This document shows, in pieces, positions 30,501 through 38,860 of a DNA stretch of 64,000 nt. Position numbers and translations under genes: made by a program. The stretch lies in contig JAUYVH010000001.1 in the NCBI GenBank assembly GCA_030715135.1, positions 682,001-746,000 of the forward strand. Direction: 5' to 3'. The notes under the pieces are model-generated. The model was not told the DNA's origin. It was given only the letters and a program-made list of their open reading frames with translations, and ran no database searches. Origin of the DNA: Keguizhuia sedimenti (GTDB lineage Bacteria > Pseudomonadota > Gammaproteobacteria > Burkholderiales > Burkholderiaceae_D). Position 1 is the first letter of the stretch, and each line of letters opens with the position of its first letter.

Positions 30501-30813
30501 CGTGAATATGGGCAAGGTCGATGCCCAGATCGATATCGAATAAATGTTCCAGCAGAATCAGGCCTGGCAAGCCAATCAGCACTGGTACGAGCACCCGTTG
30601 CACAAGACGCGAATCCGGAGTGCGTGCCGATAGAGTCAGGCTCAGTCCGGAAAAGAGGAATAACACCGCTGTATTGATGGTCATCGCAGGGCTTGCGGAA
30701 AAGCCACGAACCAGACTGTGGTTGCCGACCATCCATCCGAGCAACACCGTGGCGCCGATAAGGCAAAGTATCCAGCCCGGCGCCGTGCGCCAGGAGATAA
30801 CAGAATTCTTCAT
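27589..30813 (-). CDS. Large membrane hybrid histidine kinase
   Basis: A 1074-residue inner-membrane sensor. The N-terminal third has about six hydrophobic helices, then a periplasmic sensor region (about residues 250-500) bounded by TRLAGMLLTVFAVAGGLSGF and LNWLAGLLLSFVIIGTLLL. Next come a PAS domain (NVILEHSHDAFVATNAQGL, ending FLRDISERREAE), a HisKA of the GGVAHDFNNVLQ type (His683), an HATPase (NLAINARDAM, DTGCGMD, GTGLGLSMVYGF) and a C-terminal receiver (Asp988 in LLFTDVVMPG). It belongs to the class that uses HDFNN kinases. The ATG at 30813 is used; a TTG nine codons earlier is weaker. A perfect 24-bp palindrome lies upstream. No partner regulator is adjacent. Confidence 0.92.
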   Translation of the reverse strand: MKNSVISWRTAPGWILCLIGATVLLGWMVGNHSLVRGFSASPAMTINTAVLFLFSGLSLTLSARTPDSRLVQRVLVPVLIGLPGLILLEHLFDIDLGIDLAHIHAALGDGHARPGRAAPNTCLGFLSAGIVLFLHRRQPMPKAAHLCGRILAAGILLIGMSALLGYFLHLEFLYKFASFNRMAILTAGGMVMLGIGIWHLLVQQASRVHLPIKSEDKRITRLAGMLLTVFAVAGGLSGFALLRDGFEKSVTENMLNATTSNAFSISFALDHVTRLASSVDSDAILQQQMVRLNAQPGDASAIASLEDVASHFAALGFTGVSMFDRNDKQLVQSGVMASELAVMHIDFSSSGKPAELYWQDGLLFKIEQKVRDGNRVIGRVVMESRLSALTAFILELQRAGRSNDLLLCGRQGVDAVCFPTRFYTEGVYLPLLDTNGKPSLPASRALLGESGAMIVNDLRGIPVLAGYATLPSQDLGLVLKTDIEELYAPLRQKLNWLAGLLLSFVIIGTLLLRKWVQPLIARIVSEQRRMNVILEHSHDAFVATNAQGLITDWNRQAEKTFGWKRAQAIGRKFIDLLLPQELHTRVQSRFNQLRHADHPRADSRLEVEAMHCHGNAVPVEMSLAGFHDGTDYGVSVFLRDISERREAERAAAEHAQSLEAARIALLQSQKLEAVGKLTGGVAHDFNNVLQVIGASLQLLEMEATGSGTPGTGATSQGPSGNTVLQNRIAMAMNAVDRGAKLASQLLAFARRQPLQPVVVNLGKLVRGLDELLQRALGEEIEIETIVAGGLWNTLIDPNQLEHVILNLAINARDAMNGTGKLTIEAGNAMLDDAYVQHEPGLIAGQFVLLAISDTGCGMDLATQERAFEPFFTTKPEGQGTGLGLSMVYGFVKQSHGHIRIYSEVGYGTTIKIYLPRSFEAESAAVPRPSGQIVGGQESILVVEDDLAVQATVVDMLRGLGYRVLKANNGDQALRILKDGAMVDLLFTDVVMPGTVRSPELAKQAKQLLPEIRVLFTSGYTQNAIVHGGRLDPGVHLLSKPYGREQLARKIHEVLHKDRTRPAGTALLEASDREE

Positions 30814-31391
30814 AGAAGTTATTCGTACCGGCTGCTGCAAGCGGCATGAATCTTATTTTCATGCGCAAGCATGTCCAAGCAGCGAAATGAAATGGTTGTG
30901 AATGAGCAAGCTGAAGATGCTTGCTGGCTGCGTATCAGTGCTCCCATGCGAAACGTTGCCACATACCGAAGCGGCTTATATAAGAATGCCAATTGCCTTT
31001 GACCAAGGTGACCGTGCATTATAGTGGCGATAAGCCGCCCGGTCGGATGCGCTGCCGTATCAATGCCGATCGGCATTGATATAACTCAATATCGCTTCGG
31101 TTCCTCCGGACGGCCATCGTGATTCATGTTAAACGCTGAGCCAAAACTTTCAGCCAAAGCGGCGTGGCCACCGCTATCTCATCCAGGTCAAATCAAATAA
31201 AAAATTTCGCCATTTAAGTTTGCACTAAGCAAGAGAAATTTTCCTCTGCTACGATTCAGCTTGCGCCAGCCTGATGCGCTACAGCATAACTTGTATTACA
31301 AATCGCTCTTGCCCCTCCATCGGCACCTACAGAATTTTCAGGTCCCGTTCATGTGCTGCCGAGATTCAAGATGCTGACGAAATTTTTTTAA
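30814..31391. other. Divergent intergenic region between the hybrid kinase and the MFS gene
   Basis: About 580 bp with no convincing gene. The main feature is the 24-bp palindrome at 31058-31081. The 85-codon minus frame at 30819 has low-complexity, random-looking sequence. Confidence 0.5.
31058..31081. promoter_or_regulatory. Perfect 24-bp palindrome
   Basis: TATCAATGCCGA followed immediately by its exact reverse complement TCGGCATTGATA, no spacer. It sits 245 bp upstream of the kinase start and 310 bp upstream of the MFS start. It is a candidate operator for a dimeric regulator. Confidence 0.6.
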
Positions 31392-32585
31392 ATGCCTTCC
31401 ACTTCAATTCCGATTCCCCGTGGTGCCATTGCGATGCTCTCGCTGGCCGCCTTCGCGAGCGCCTTATCGCTGCGCGTCACAGATGCCCTGTTGCCGAAGC
31501 TCGCATCCGAATTCGGCATCGCTCTCGGCACCGCCTCGTATGTCATCACGGTCTTTTCGGTGGCCTATGGATTGTCGCAATTGTTCTTCGGACCGCTGGG
31601 CGACCGGTTCGGCAAATACCTGATCATTGCATGTGCCTGCGCGGCATGCATTCTGACTGCAGCGCTGTGCGCCTTTGCTCCGACTTTTCCGATGCTACTG
31701 GCCGCACGCCTGTTTGCCGGAGGCACGGCGGCTGCCATCATCCCGCTGTCCATGGCCTGGATCGGCGATGTGGTGCCATATGAGCAGCGTCAGCCGATCC
31801 TGGCACGCTTCCTGGTCGGACAGATTGTCGGCGTTTCCGCCGGTGTATTCCTCGGAGGGTTCGCCGCAGACTATTTAAGCTGGCGCACGCCTTTCCTCGG
31901 AATTGCAAGCCTGTTTGTCGTTGCGAGCATTGCCCTGTTCACAATTAATCGGCGCTTGCCGGATTTTGCGCGCAAGACGACCCGCTCCGAAGGCAACACC
32001 TTGCAGCGTCTGGTGTCGGAATTCGGACATGTCATCGCCAAGCGGTGGGCGCGCGTCGTGATGCTATCGGTTTTCCTGGAAGGAACATTTGTCTTCGGCG
32101 CGTTTGCCTTTGTCGCCAGCCACGTCCATCAAAAGCACGGCGTGTCCTTGTCCACCGCAGGCTCACTGGTGATGCTCTTTGGTTTTGGCGGCCTGCTGTT
32201 TGCCACCAGCGCAGCGGTGTTCGTGCGCCGCCTCGGCGAACGCGGATTGGCGCGCTGGGGGGGGCTCTGCATCGGCGTGTCGTTATTGATTATTGCCTTT
32301 GCCCCGGCCTGGTGGTGGGCAATGATCGCCTGCTTTATCGCAGGCCTCGGCTTTTACATGCTGCACAACACGCTGCAGACCAATGCCACGCAGATGGCGC
32401 CGGAGCGGCGTGGCGCGGCAGTGGCCTCGTTTGCCTGCTGCTTCTTCTTTGGTCAGTCGGTCGGAGTCGGCGTGGCCGGTCTTTTGATCGGCCTGGCCGG
32501 GCCGGCAATGATTATCGCTATCGGCGCGGTCGGGGCAGCCGCGGTCGGCGTAATGTTCAGCCGTTCGCTGGCGAGACGCCCATAA
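31392..32585 (+). CDS. MFS transporter
   Basis: A 397-residue major-facilitator protein with about twelve membrane helices. The signature between helices 2 and 3 is visible (GPLGDRFGKYLIIACAC), and helix 4 has ARLFAGGTAAAIIPLSMAW, then IGDVVPYEQRQPILARFLVG, typical of the drug:proton antiporter or sugar-efflux groups. It probably exports small molecules with proton exchange across the inner membrane; the substrate is unknown. It is a single gene, followed after about 190 bp by a convergent small-protein gene. Confidence 0.92.
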   Translation: MPSTSIPIPRGAIAMLSLAAFASALSLRVTDALLPKLASEFGIALGTASYVITVFSVAYGLSQLFFGPLGDRFGKYLIIACACAACILTAALCAFAPTFPMLLAARLFAGGTAAAIIPLSMAWIGDVVPYEQRQPILARFLVGQIVGVSAGVFLGGFAADYLSWRTPFLGIASLFVVASIALFTINRRLPDFARKTTRSEGNTLQRLVSEFGHVIAKRWARVVMLSVFLEGTFVFGAFAFVASHVHQKHGVSLSTAGSLVMLFGFGGLLFATSAAVFVRRLGERGLARWGGLCIGVSLLIIAFAPAWWWAMIACFIAGLGFYMLHNTLQTNATQMAPERRGAAVASFACCFFFGQSVGVGVAGLLIGLAGPAMIIAIGAVGAAAVGVMFSRSLARRP

Positions 32586-32776
32586 AGAACCTGCCCTTGT
32601 GGAGTGAAAAACGCAAAACCTGTGTTGCCTTGCACAGCCGAACTCAGTCCAGATGGCCTGACCAATGATTGAATGATTACAGTGCTCCGCGGTGCAGTGG
32701 CAGGAGTGGCAAACCACACATCACGTACGGAAAAACATCGTGCGGCAATACGTGACTTTTCCGCCGCACCCGCCAC

Positions 32777-32962
32777 TTAATGCTGCTTGTTGAAGCAATC
32801 TCTTGCGTGCCCCAGGCTCGTGCGCAGGGGCAGCGCCAGCAGCAAGGCGATGCCTGTCGCCGTGAGGCTCCATGCCATGGGGCTGTCGCTTACACTATCG
32901 ATCACGGTCCGCGCTATCGGAACCGCCGCTTCCGCAGGGAACGCAATGGCCAGCACTGACAT
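32777..32962 (-). CDS. 61-residue membrane peptide divergent from LysR gene
   Basis: MSVLAIAFPAEAAVPIARTV, then a hydrophobic helix (MAWSLTATGIALLLALPL) and a short basic tail ending RDCFNKQH. One membrane segment is predicted. AAGGA lies before the ATG at 32962, which is preferred over 32998. Its promoter carries copy 3 of the 27-bp box overlapping the -35, as in the two 51-residue genes, although its protein sequence is not clearly related to them. The divergent LysR gene starts 145 bp away. LysR-type regulators often control the divergent gene, so this is the likely primary target (inference). The family is not recognised. Confidence 0.72.
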   Translation of the reverse strand: MSVLAIAFPAEAAVPIARTVIDSVSDSPMAWSLTATGIALLLALPLRTSLGHARDCFNKQH

Positions 32963-33029
32963 GATTTTTCCTTTCGAATTTCCGGGTATGGCAAGCAACA
33001 GTATTTATAAAATTTTATGTAAGCATTAG

Positions 33030-33056
33030 TCATAAATCCAATTTCAATTTGCGATA
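33030..33056 (-). promoter_or_regulatory. 27-bp box, copy 3 (putative LysR site) between divergent genes
   Basis: On the minus strand it begins TATCGCAAATTGAAATTGGA and ends TTTATGA (24 of 27 identical to copy 2). TGGATT serves as the -35 of the 61-residue gene, then 17 bp, then -10 TAAAAT. On the plus strand the box overlaps the probable -35 of the LysR gene, whose -10 TATAAT is at 33062-33067, so self-control is likely. Confidence 0.75.
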
Positions 33057-33106
33057 GCGGCTATAATTATTTCGAATATCGTGCCCCCGCCTTTTTGGAT
33101 GCTTAC

Positions 33107-34063
33107 ATGAGCTTTTTGACGCTGGATCTCAATTTATTGCGCGTGTTCGATGCCGTGATGACGGAGCAGAATCTGACGCGCGCAGCCAATCGCCTTGCGA
33201 TGACGCAGCCTGCGGTGTCGAATGCATTGAAGCGATTGCGCGAGGCGCTGAGCGATGAGTTGCTGATTCGTACCGCCCATGGCGTAAAACCCACGGCGCG
33301 CGCCGAGGAACTCTGGCCTACCGTGCGGCAGGCGCTGGCCTCGCTGGAAGAAGCAGTCGCGCCGGCGGAATTCGACGTTGCGAAAGCCCATGCCACCTTC
33401 CGCATCGCCATGGCCGATGCCACGGCGGCACTGTGGCTGCCGGCGCTGGTGCGCACCATCGAAACCGAAGCCCCCGGCATCAACGTGCGCATGCTGCCGT
33501 TGATGACGCGCGATCCGCGCGCCAGTCTCTTGCGCGGCGACGTCGATGTAGCGCTGGGACGCTTTCCCGGCGTGGTTGCGCAACTGGCAAGCGGCCCGGA
33601 TTCGCCGATACGCCATGAGCCGCTGTATACCGGACACTATGTCTGCATGATGCGAAGGGACCACCCACTGGCGAAAAAAGAATTGACGCTGGACGACTAT
33701 TGCGCGGCCAACCATGTGCTGGTCAGCTTTTCCGGACGCGCGCGCGGCCTGGTGGACGACGCACTGGCGCAGATCGACCGCGAACGCCGCATTCTGCTCA
33801 CCGTGAACCAGTTCTTCACCGCCGGCCAGGTCGTGGCGAACTCCGACTTGATTACGGTCCTGCCTTATCACCTGATCGCGGCGACCGGCTTGAGCGATGA
33901 AGTAGTCACCAAAAAGCTGCCGATCGAGCATCTTCCGCAGGTGCATATCTCCCTGCTGTGGCATGAGCGCGACGCGCGCAATCCGGCGCAGAAATGGCTG
34001 CGCAGCAAATTGATCGATATCACCAGCGAAGCCACGTTTGCAACCAGCGAGCCTGGTTCGTAA
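33107..34063 (+). CDS. LysR-family transcription regulator
   Basis: A 318-residue regulator. The N-terminal winged helix-turn-helix is LDLNLLRVFDAVMTEQNLTR then AANRLAMTQPAVSNALKRLRE, and the C-terminal substrate-binding domain has the NodD/NahR-like pattern (FRIAMADATAALWLPALV ... LYTGHYVCMMRRDHPLAKK). The ATG at 33107 is used; the TTG at 33095 is upstream. The coinducer is unknown. It is divergent from the 61-residue gene, with the 27-bp box between them. The same box occurs before the two 51-residue genes 8-9 kb away, so this is the best candidate for the factor that binds all three (inference). Confidence 0.93.
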   Translation: MSFLTLDLNLLRVFDAVMTEQNLTRAANRLAMTQPAVSNALKRLREALSDELLIRTAHGVKPTARAEELWPTVRQALASLEEAVAPAEFDVAKAHATFRIAMADATAALWLPALVRTIETEAPGINVRMLPLMTRDPRASLLRGDVDVALGRFPGVVAQLASGPDSPIRHEPLYTGHYVCMMRRDHPLAKKELTLDDYCAANHVLVSFSGRARGLVDDALAQIDRERRILLTVNQFFTAGQVVANSDLITVLPYHLIAATGLSDEVVTKKLPIEHLPQVHISLLWHERDARNPAQKWLRSKLIDITSEATFATSEPGS

Positions 34064-34246
34064 CAGAGCTTGCCGATCATATTGGCAATAGGCAAGGCGG
34101 GACGGCAGGTTAGCGGCGAGATATGCGCTTAAGCAGGCTGCCAGGCGACAAAGCCAACACAATTGGCGCGGCAATCGTGGCATGATGTGTTCCATGCCGC
34201 TTGAACATTTGCTCAGCTCAGGCGTTTGCATGACCGAACGCCTGTG

Positions 34247-34545
34247 TAGAACTCATTTCATCAATAGCAGGGTGTGCGAAAGGGCGATTTGGGATGCAGC
34301 GCTAGGCGCCGTTGTGCTGCACAGGGTGGTTCCCTGTGCAAGCAACCTCGGCGGCCCCACGACAACAACGCGATGCGCCCAAATCGCCCTTTCCCTTCGG
34401 GTTCAGTCCAGAATCGGCGCTTGCAGCGTTGTGCGGGGCCGCCGAGGCAGCTTGCAAATAGACGACTATTTGCGGCGCTGCACGCCTTGCCATCATCCGA
34501 TTCTGGGTTGAACGCATCACCCTGGTATTGATGAAATGAGTTCTA
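34247..34545. repeat. 299-bp inverted-repeat element (MITE-like), upstream of putA
   Basis: The ends are a perfect 20-bp inverted repeat (34247-34266 with 34526-34545, TAGAACTCATTTCATCAATA), extended by CAGGGTG/CACCCTG. Inside lie GAAAGGGCGATTTGGG (34278-34293) with its complement at 34378-34393; CCTCGGCGGCCCC (34346-34358) with 34435-34447; CCAGAATCGG (34408-34417) with 34497-34506; and hairpins CACAGGG-N5-CCCTGTG (34320-34338) and GCAAATAG-N4-CTATTTGC (34454-34473). The three internal pairs interleave rather than nest. There is no coding frame of note and no clear target-site duplication. It ends 21 bp before the putA start. Confidence 0.75.
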
Positions 34546-34566
34546 ATTCTTCTTCTGAAGACCGCC

Positions 34567-37500
34567 ATGCTGACCGATCAGTTTCCCACCCCTACGTTGC
34601 GATGGCATGCCCCGTTTTCCGCCTTGCAGGCCGAACTACCGGCCTTGACTCCCCTGCGCGCAGCCATCACCGCCAATTACCGCCGAGATGAAGCGGAAGC
34701 GGTGCAATGGCTTCTTGCACAAGCAAAAGACGATGATGAAAGGTCTCGCGCTCAGATCGACAGCCTGGCGCGCCGGCTGGTCGAAGCAGTGCGCGCCAGG
34801 CGCATGCATGCTTCGGGTGTCGATGCGTTGATGCATGAATTCTCCTTGTCGTCCGAGGAGGGCATTGCGCTGATGTGCGTCGCAGAAGCCTTGCTGCGTA
34901 TCCCCGATACGGAAACCGCCGATCGCCTGATTGCCGACAAGCTTAGCCGCGGCGACTGGCGCCGGCACTTGGGAGGGTCGCCCTCGCTGTTCGTGAATGC
35001 GGCGGCCTGGAGCTTGCTCATTACCGGCAAACTGGTTGCTACGCAGTCCGAGCAGGGCCTGAGTGCGGCCATCACGCGCATGCTTGCAAAGGGCGGCGAG
35101 CCGCTGATCCGCAAAGGAGTGGATCTGGCCATGCGCATGCTGGGCAAGCAATTCGTCACCGGTGAAACCATAGCCGAAGCAATTGCCAACAGCCGCGAAG
35201 GCGAGGCACGCGGCTATCGCTATTCCTATGACATGCTGGGCGAAGCTGCGCTGACAGCTGAGGATGCGGTGCGCTACTGTGCCGCCTATGAATCGGCCCT
35301 GCATGCAATCGGGAAGGCCGCGAATGGGCGCGGCATCCGCAGCGGGCCGGGTATTTCGGTCAAGCTGTCGGCGCTGCATCCGCGTTATGCACGCGCGCAG
35401 CGCGCACGCGTGATGCAGGAACTCTTGCCGCGCCTGAAAAAACTGGCACTGCTGGCCAAGCGCTACGATATCGGCCTGAACATCGATGCCGAGGAGGCGG
35501 ACCGGCTGGACCTGTCGCTGGATTTGCTGGAAGCGCTGGCTTGCGATGCCGATCTGTCCGATTTCGATGGTATCGGATTCGTGGTGCAGGCCTACCAGAA
35601 GCGCTGCCCGTTCGTGATCGATTACGTGGCCGATCTGGCGCGGCGCAGCGGCCGCAAGTTCATGGTGCGCCTGGTGAAAGGCGCGTACTGGGACAGCGAA
35701 ATCAAGCGCGCGCAGGTCGACGGACTGCCCGGCTATCCGGTCTACACGCGCAAACCCTACACGGATGTCAGTTACCTGATCTGCGCGCAGAAATTGCTGC
35801 GGGCAAGCGACGTGCTGTATCCGCAATTCGCCACGCATAATGCGCACACGCTGTCGGCGGTGTATACCTGGGCCGAGCAATTGGGCGTGACCGATTACGA
35901 ATTTCAGTGCCTGCATGGCATGGGCGAAACCCTGTACGACCAGGTGATCGGTTCCCCTGCAGAAGAAGGACTCGGCGTGCCATGCCGCATTTACGCACCG
36001 GTCGGTTCGCACCAGACGCTGCTTGCCTATCTGGTGCGCCGCTTGCTGGAAAACGGCGCCAATACCTCTTTCGTCAACCGCATCGTCGATGAGGCGGTTG
36101 CCATCGATGAACTGATCGCCGACCCGTGCCGGATTGCGCGCAGCTTCAAGGGCGAACCGCACCCGGAAATTCCGCTGCCGCCGGACCTGCTGCAGCCGCA
36201 GCGAAAAAATGCGGGCGGCATCGACCTGACGAATGAAGCGGCATTGCATACACTTGCGAGCTCCCTGCTGCAGGCGGGACTGCAAAAGCAATACGCCGCG
36301 CCCATCGTCGGCGCTTCCGGCAGAGAACATGCTGCAGGCCATTCATCGACGGCGGAAGCGGGAACTGTTGTAAACCCTGCCGACCGTCGCGACACGATTG
36401 GCCATGTCACCGAAGCCACGCCCGCCGAAGTGGAAGAAGCGCTGGCGACCGCTGCCGACCATGCGATGGACTGGCAAACCCGTGAGCCTGTCGAGCGCGC
36501 TGCGCTGCTGGAAAACGCTGCCGACCTGTTCGAAGCCTTCCGCGATGAATTCATTGCGCTGGCCGTGCGCGAAGCCGGCAAGTCGATACCGAACGCCATC
36601 GCCGAAGTGCGCGAGGCAGTCGACTTCCTGCGCTACTATGCGCAGCAGTCACGCGCGGCTCAAGAGCAGGGCTTGCCGCATGCGCTGGCCTGGGGTCCGA
36701 TTGCCTGCATCAGCCCGTGGAATTTTCCGCTGGCGATTTTTACCGGGCAGATCGCCGCAGCACTCGCGGCCGGCAATGTGGCGCTGGCCAAGCCGGCCGA
36801 GCAAACGCCCCTGATCGCGCACCGTGCCGTGCAATTGCTGCATGAAGCCGGCATTCCGAACACCGCCCTGCAATTCCTGCCGGGGCGCGGCGAAACGATC
36901 GGCGCGCAGCTAGTGGCCGATCCCCGCACGCGCGGCGTGATCTTTACCGGTTCTACCGAAGTTGCACAATCGATCAACCGCGCGCTGGCGCAACGCATGA
37001 TCGACGAACACTGCGAAATTCCATTGATCGCCGAGACCGGCGGGCAGAATGCAATGATCGTCGATTCCAGCGCTTTGCCGGAACAGGTCGTGCAGGATGT
37101 GCTGGTATCGGCTTTCGACAGTGCCGGCCAGCGCTGCTCGGCACTGCGCGTGCTGTGCCTGCAACACGAAATCGCCGATAAGGTGCTGCACATGCTGCAT
37201 GGGGCGATGCAGGAACTCTATGTCGGCAATCCGGACCGCCTGTCCATCGATATCGGCCCCGTGATCGATGCCCAAGCGCAGCAAGGCTTGCTCGCGCATA
37301 TCGAGCGCATGAAGCGCGAAGGCAAACCCTGCCATCCGCTGTCGCTGGACGCCAGCCATGCGGATGGCACATATGTCGCGCCCACCGTCATTGAAATCGG
37401 CTCGCTGTCGGACCTGACCCATGAAGTCTTCGGGCCGGTATTGCATGTGCTGCGTTACCGACGCGACGAATTGCCTCAACTGGTGGAGGCGATCAATGCA

Positions 37501-38313
37501 ACCGGCTATGGCTTGACGCTGGGAATCCATTCGCGCATCGACGAAACCATCAATGCCGTGAGCACCCACGCGCATGTCGGCAACATTTACGTCAACCGCA
37601 CGATGGTCGGCGCGGTGGTCGGCGTTCAGCCTTTCGGAGGCGAGGGAAAATCGGGCACCGGTCCCAAGGCTGGCGGACCCTTGTATTTGTGGCGGCTGCA
37701 GCGCAATCCGCTGCCGTGGTTCGACAGTGCATGCAAGCGATTGCAGCTTCCCCATGAAAAAACACCCGCGCTTATTGCGCTCGACGCCCTGGAGCAGTGG
37801 GCACGCTCGATGGACAATGCCAGCCTGTACACTCTGATTTCCGATTACCGGCGCGACAGCCTGCTTGGCACAACGCTGCTCATGCCGGGACCGACCGGCG
37901 AGCGCAATACGCTATCGTTCAAGCCGCGGGGCGCGGTATTGTGCGCAGCCGACACGCGTGCGGCATTGCTGAATCAACTGGCTGCCGGGCTGGCTTGCGG
38001 CAATACGCTGCTCATTTCACAAAGCACCGCAGCCTTGCTTCCGCCCGACCTGCCCGGCGTCGTGCGCGATGCAATTCATGTAGCCAAATGGAATGATGGC
38101 GCCAACCAGATGCTGCAGCTGGCGCTGGTCGAGTCCTCGCAAGCCGCCTATCTGCATGAACAGATGGCCGAACGCGACGGCGCGATCGTGCCCGTGGTGG
38201 AAATGACGGCGGAACAGCCGATTGCGTTGTGGCGAATGGTGGCCGAACGCGCGTTGTCCATCAACACTACGGCTGCAGGCGGAAATGCCAGTCTGATGAG
38301 TTTGCGCGCCTGA
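34567..38313 (+). CDS. putA: Bifunctional proline dehydrogenase / L-glutamate-gamma-semialdehyde dehydrogenase
   Basis: A 1248-residue PutA that oxidises proline to glutamate in two steps. The FAD-dependent proline dehydrogenase barrel (about residues 150-500) includes SGPGISVKLSALHPRYARAQ, then LVKGAYWDSEIKRAQ and the FATHNAHTL segment. The NAD-dependent aldehyde dehydrogenase follows from about 580, with ISPWNFPLAIFTGQ, Glu823 in ETGGQNA and catalytic Cys857 in AGQRCSALR. A C-terminal ALDH-like tail of about 150 residues marks the long PutA type. The ribbon-helix-helix repressor domain of E. coli PutA is absent, so regulation is external. The ATG lies only 21 bp after the 299-bp repeat element, whose right arm would be in the leader. 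Confidence 0.97.
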   Translation: MLTDQFPTPTLRWHAPFSALQAELPALTPLRAAITANYRRDEAEAVQWLLAQAKDDDERSRAQIDSLARRLVEAVRARRMHASGVDALMHEFSLSSEEGIALMCVAEALLRIPDTETADRLIADKLSRGDWRRHLGGSPSLFVNAAAWSLLITGKLVATQSEQGLSAAITRMLAKGGEPLIRKGVDLAMRMLGKQFVTGETIAEAIANSREGEARGYRYSYDMLGEAALTAEDAVRYCAAYESALHAIGKAANGRGIRSGPGISVKLSALHPRYARAQRARVMQELLPRLKKLALLAKRYDIGLNIDAEEADRLDLSLDLLEALACDADLSDFDGIGFVVQAYQKRCPFVIDYVADLARRSGRKFMVRLVKGAYWDSEIKRAQVDGLPGYPVYTRKPYTDVSYLICAQKLLRASDVLYPQFATHNAHTLSAVYTWAEQLGVTDYEFQCLHGMGETLYDQVIGSPAEEGLGVPCRIYAPVGSHQTLLAYLVRRLLENGANTSFVNRIVDEAVAIDELIADPCRIARSFKGEPHPEIPLPPDLLQPQRKNAGGIDLTNEAALHTLASSLLQAGLQKQYAAPIVGASGREHAAGHSSTAEAGTVVNPADRRDTIGHVTEATPAEVEEALATAADHAMDWQTREPVERAALLENAADLFEAFRDEFIALAVREAGKSIPNAIAEVREAVDFLRYYAQQSRAAQEQGLPHALAWGPIACISPWNFPLAIFTGQIAAALAAGNVALAKPAEQTPLIAHRAVQLLHEAGIPNTALQFLPGRGETIGAQLVADPRTRGVIFTGSTEVAQSINRALAQRMIDEHCEIPLIAETGGQNAMIVDSSALPEQVVQDVLVSAFDSAGQRCSALRVLCLQHEIADKVLHMLHGAMQELYVGNPDRLSIDIGPVIDAQAQQGLLAHIERMKREGKPCHPLSLDASHADGTYVAPTVIEIGSLSDLTHEVFGPVLHVLRYRRDELPQLVEAINATGYGLTLGIHSRIDETINAVSTHAHVGNIYVNRTMVGAVVGVQPFGGEGKSGTGPKAGGPLYLWRLQRNPLPWFDSACKRLQLPHEKTPALIALDALEQWARSMDNASLYTLISDYRRDSLLGTTLLMPGPTGERNTLSFKPRGAVLCAADTRAALLNQLAAGLACGNTLLISQSTAALLPPDLPGVVRDAIHVAKWNDGANQMLQLALVESSQAAYLHEQMAERDGAIVPVVEMTAEQPIALWRMVAERALSINTTAAGGNASLMSLRA

Positions 38314-38355
38314 GCGCCGAATCGAAAGCAGCTTGAGCGGCTTATTGGTATGGGT

Positions 38356-38817
38356 TTAACGTTGCGATAGCCAGCCGGCAGGAGGATCTTCTCCCGAGTC
38401 CATTGAAATGTTGGCGGGCGCTTCCAGACCAGGCTGCCACTCCTTGTGGGCTTCAATTCCTTCGTATCTTAGCCATGACCGATCATGGGATGTCCATATG
38501 TGGCGGACGGGCACCGTTCCTGGATCTTCGTCCAGTGACGCGACTCGCACAATGACGTGCGGCTTATCCAGCCATTCCGCGATCAAATGTGTACCGCAAT
38601 GAAGACAGAAGCGGCGTAGCTTGCCCGGCGTTGACTCATAAGCCGCAAGCTTATCTTCGCCTTGAAGCCAGCGAAAATGCTCTCTTAAGACTCCAGCGCT
38701 AGGTGCAAAGGCAGCAGAGTGTGCTTTTTGACATGTGAGACAGTGACAGTGCGCAATAGGCATATCAATACTGCCTATTTCATACTTGATCGAACCGCAC
38801 AAACAGCTACCTTTCAT
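38356..38817 (-). CDS. GFA-family (glutathione-dependent formaldehyde-activating enzyme-like) protein
   Basis: A 153-residue zinc protein of the GFA family: CLCGSIKYEI and HCHCLTCQKAHSAAF carry the structural and reactive zinc Cys residues, and FCLHCGTHLI carries the last pair. Family members bind zinc by a Cys-rich sheet. Some were proposed to condense formaldehyde with glutathione, but most have no proven activity. The start has GGGG before it. It is convergent with putA and shares the strand with kup, 43 bp before the kup stop. Confidence 0.9.
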   Translation of the reverse strand: MKGSCLCGSIKYEIGSIDMPIAHCHCLTCQKAHSAAFAPSAGVLREHFRWLQGEDKLAAYESTPGKLRRFCLHCGTHLIAEWLDKPHVIVRVASLDEDPGTVPVRHIWTSHDRSWLRYEGIEAHKEWQPGLEAPANISMDSGEDPPAGWLSQR

Positions 38818-38860
38818 CTGTTTCCCCTTGTTGTTATGCGTTGAAGGCCTCTCACTTGAG

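Noticed and set aside
34636-36342. 568-codon frame opposite putA
   Set aside because: Antisense shadow. The plus strand is a clear proline dehydrogenase.
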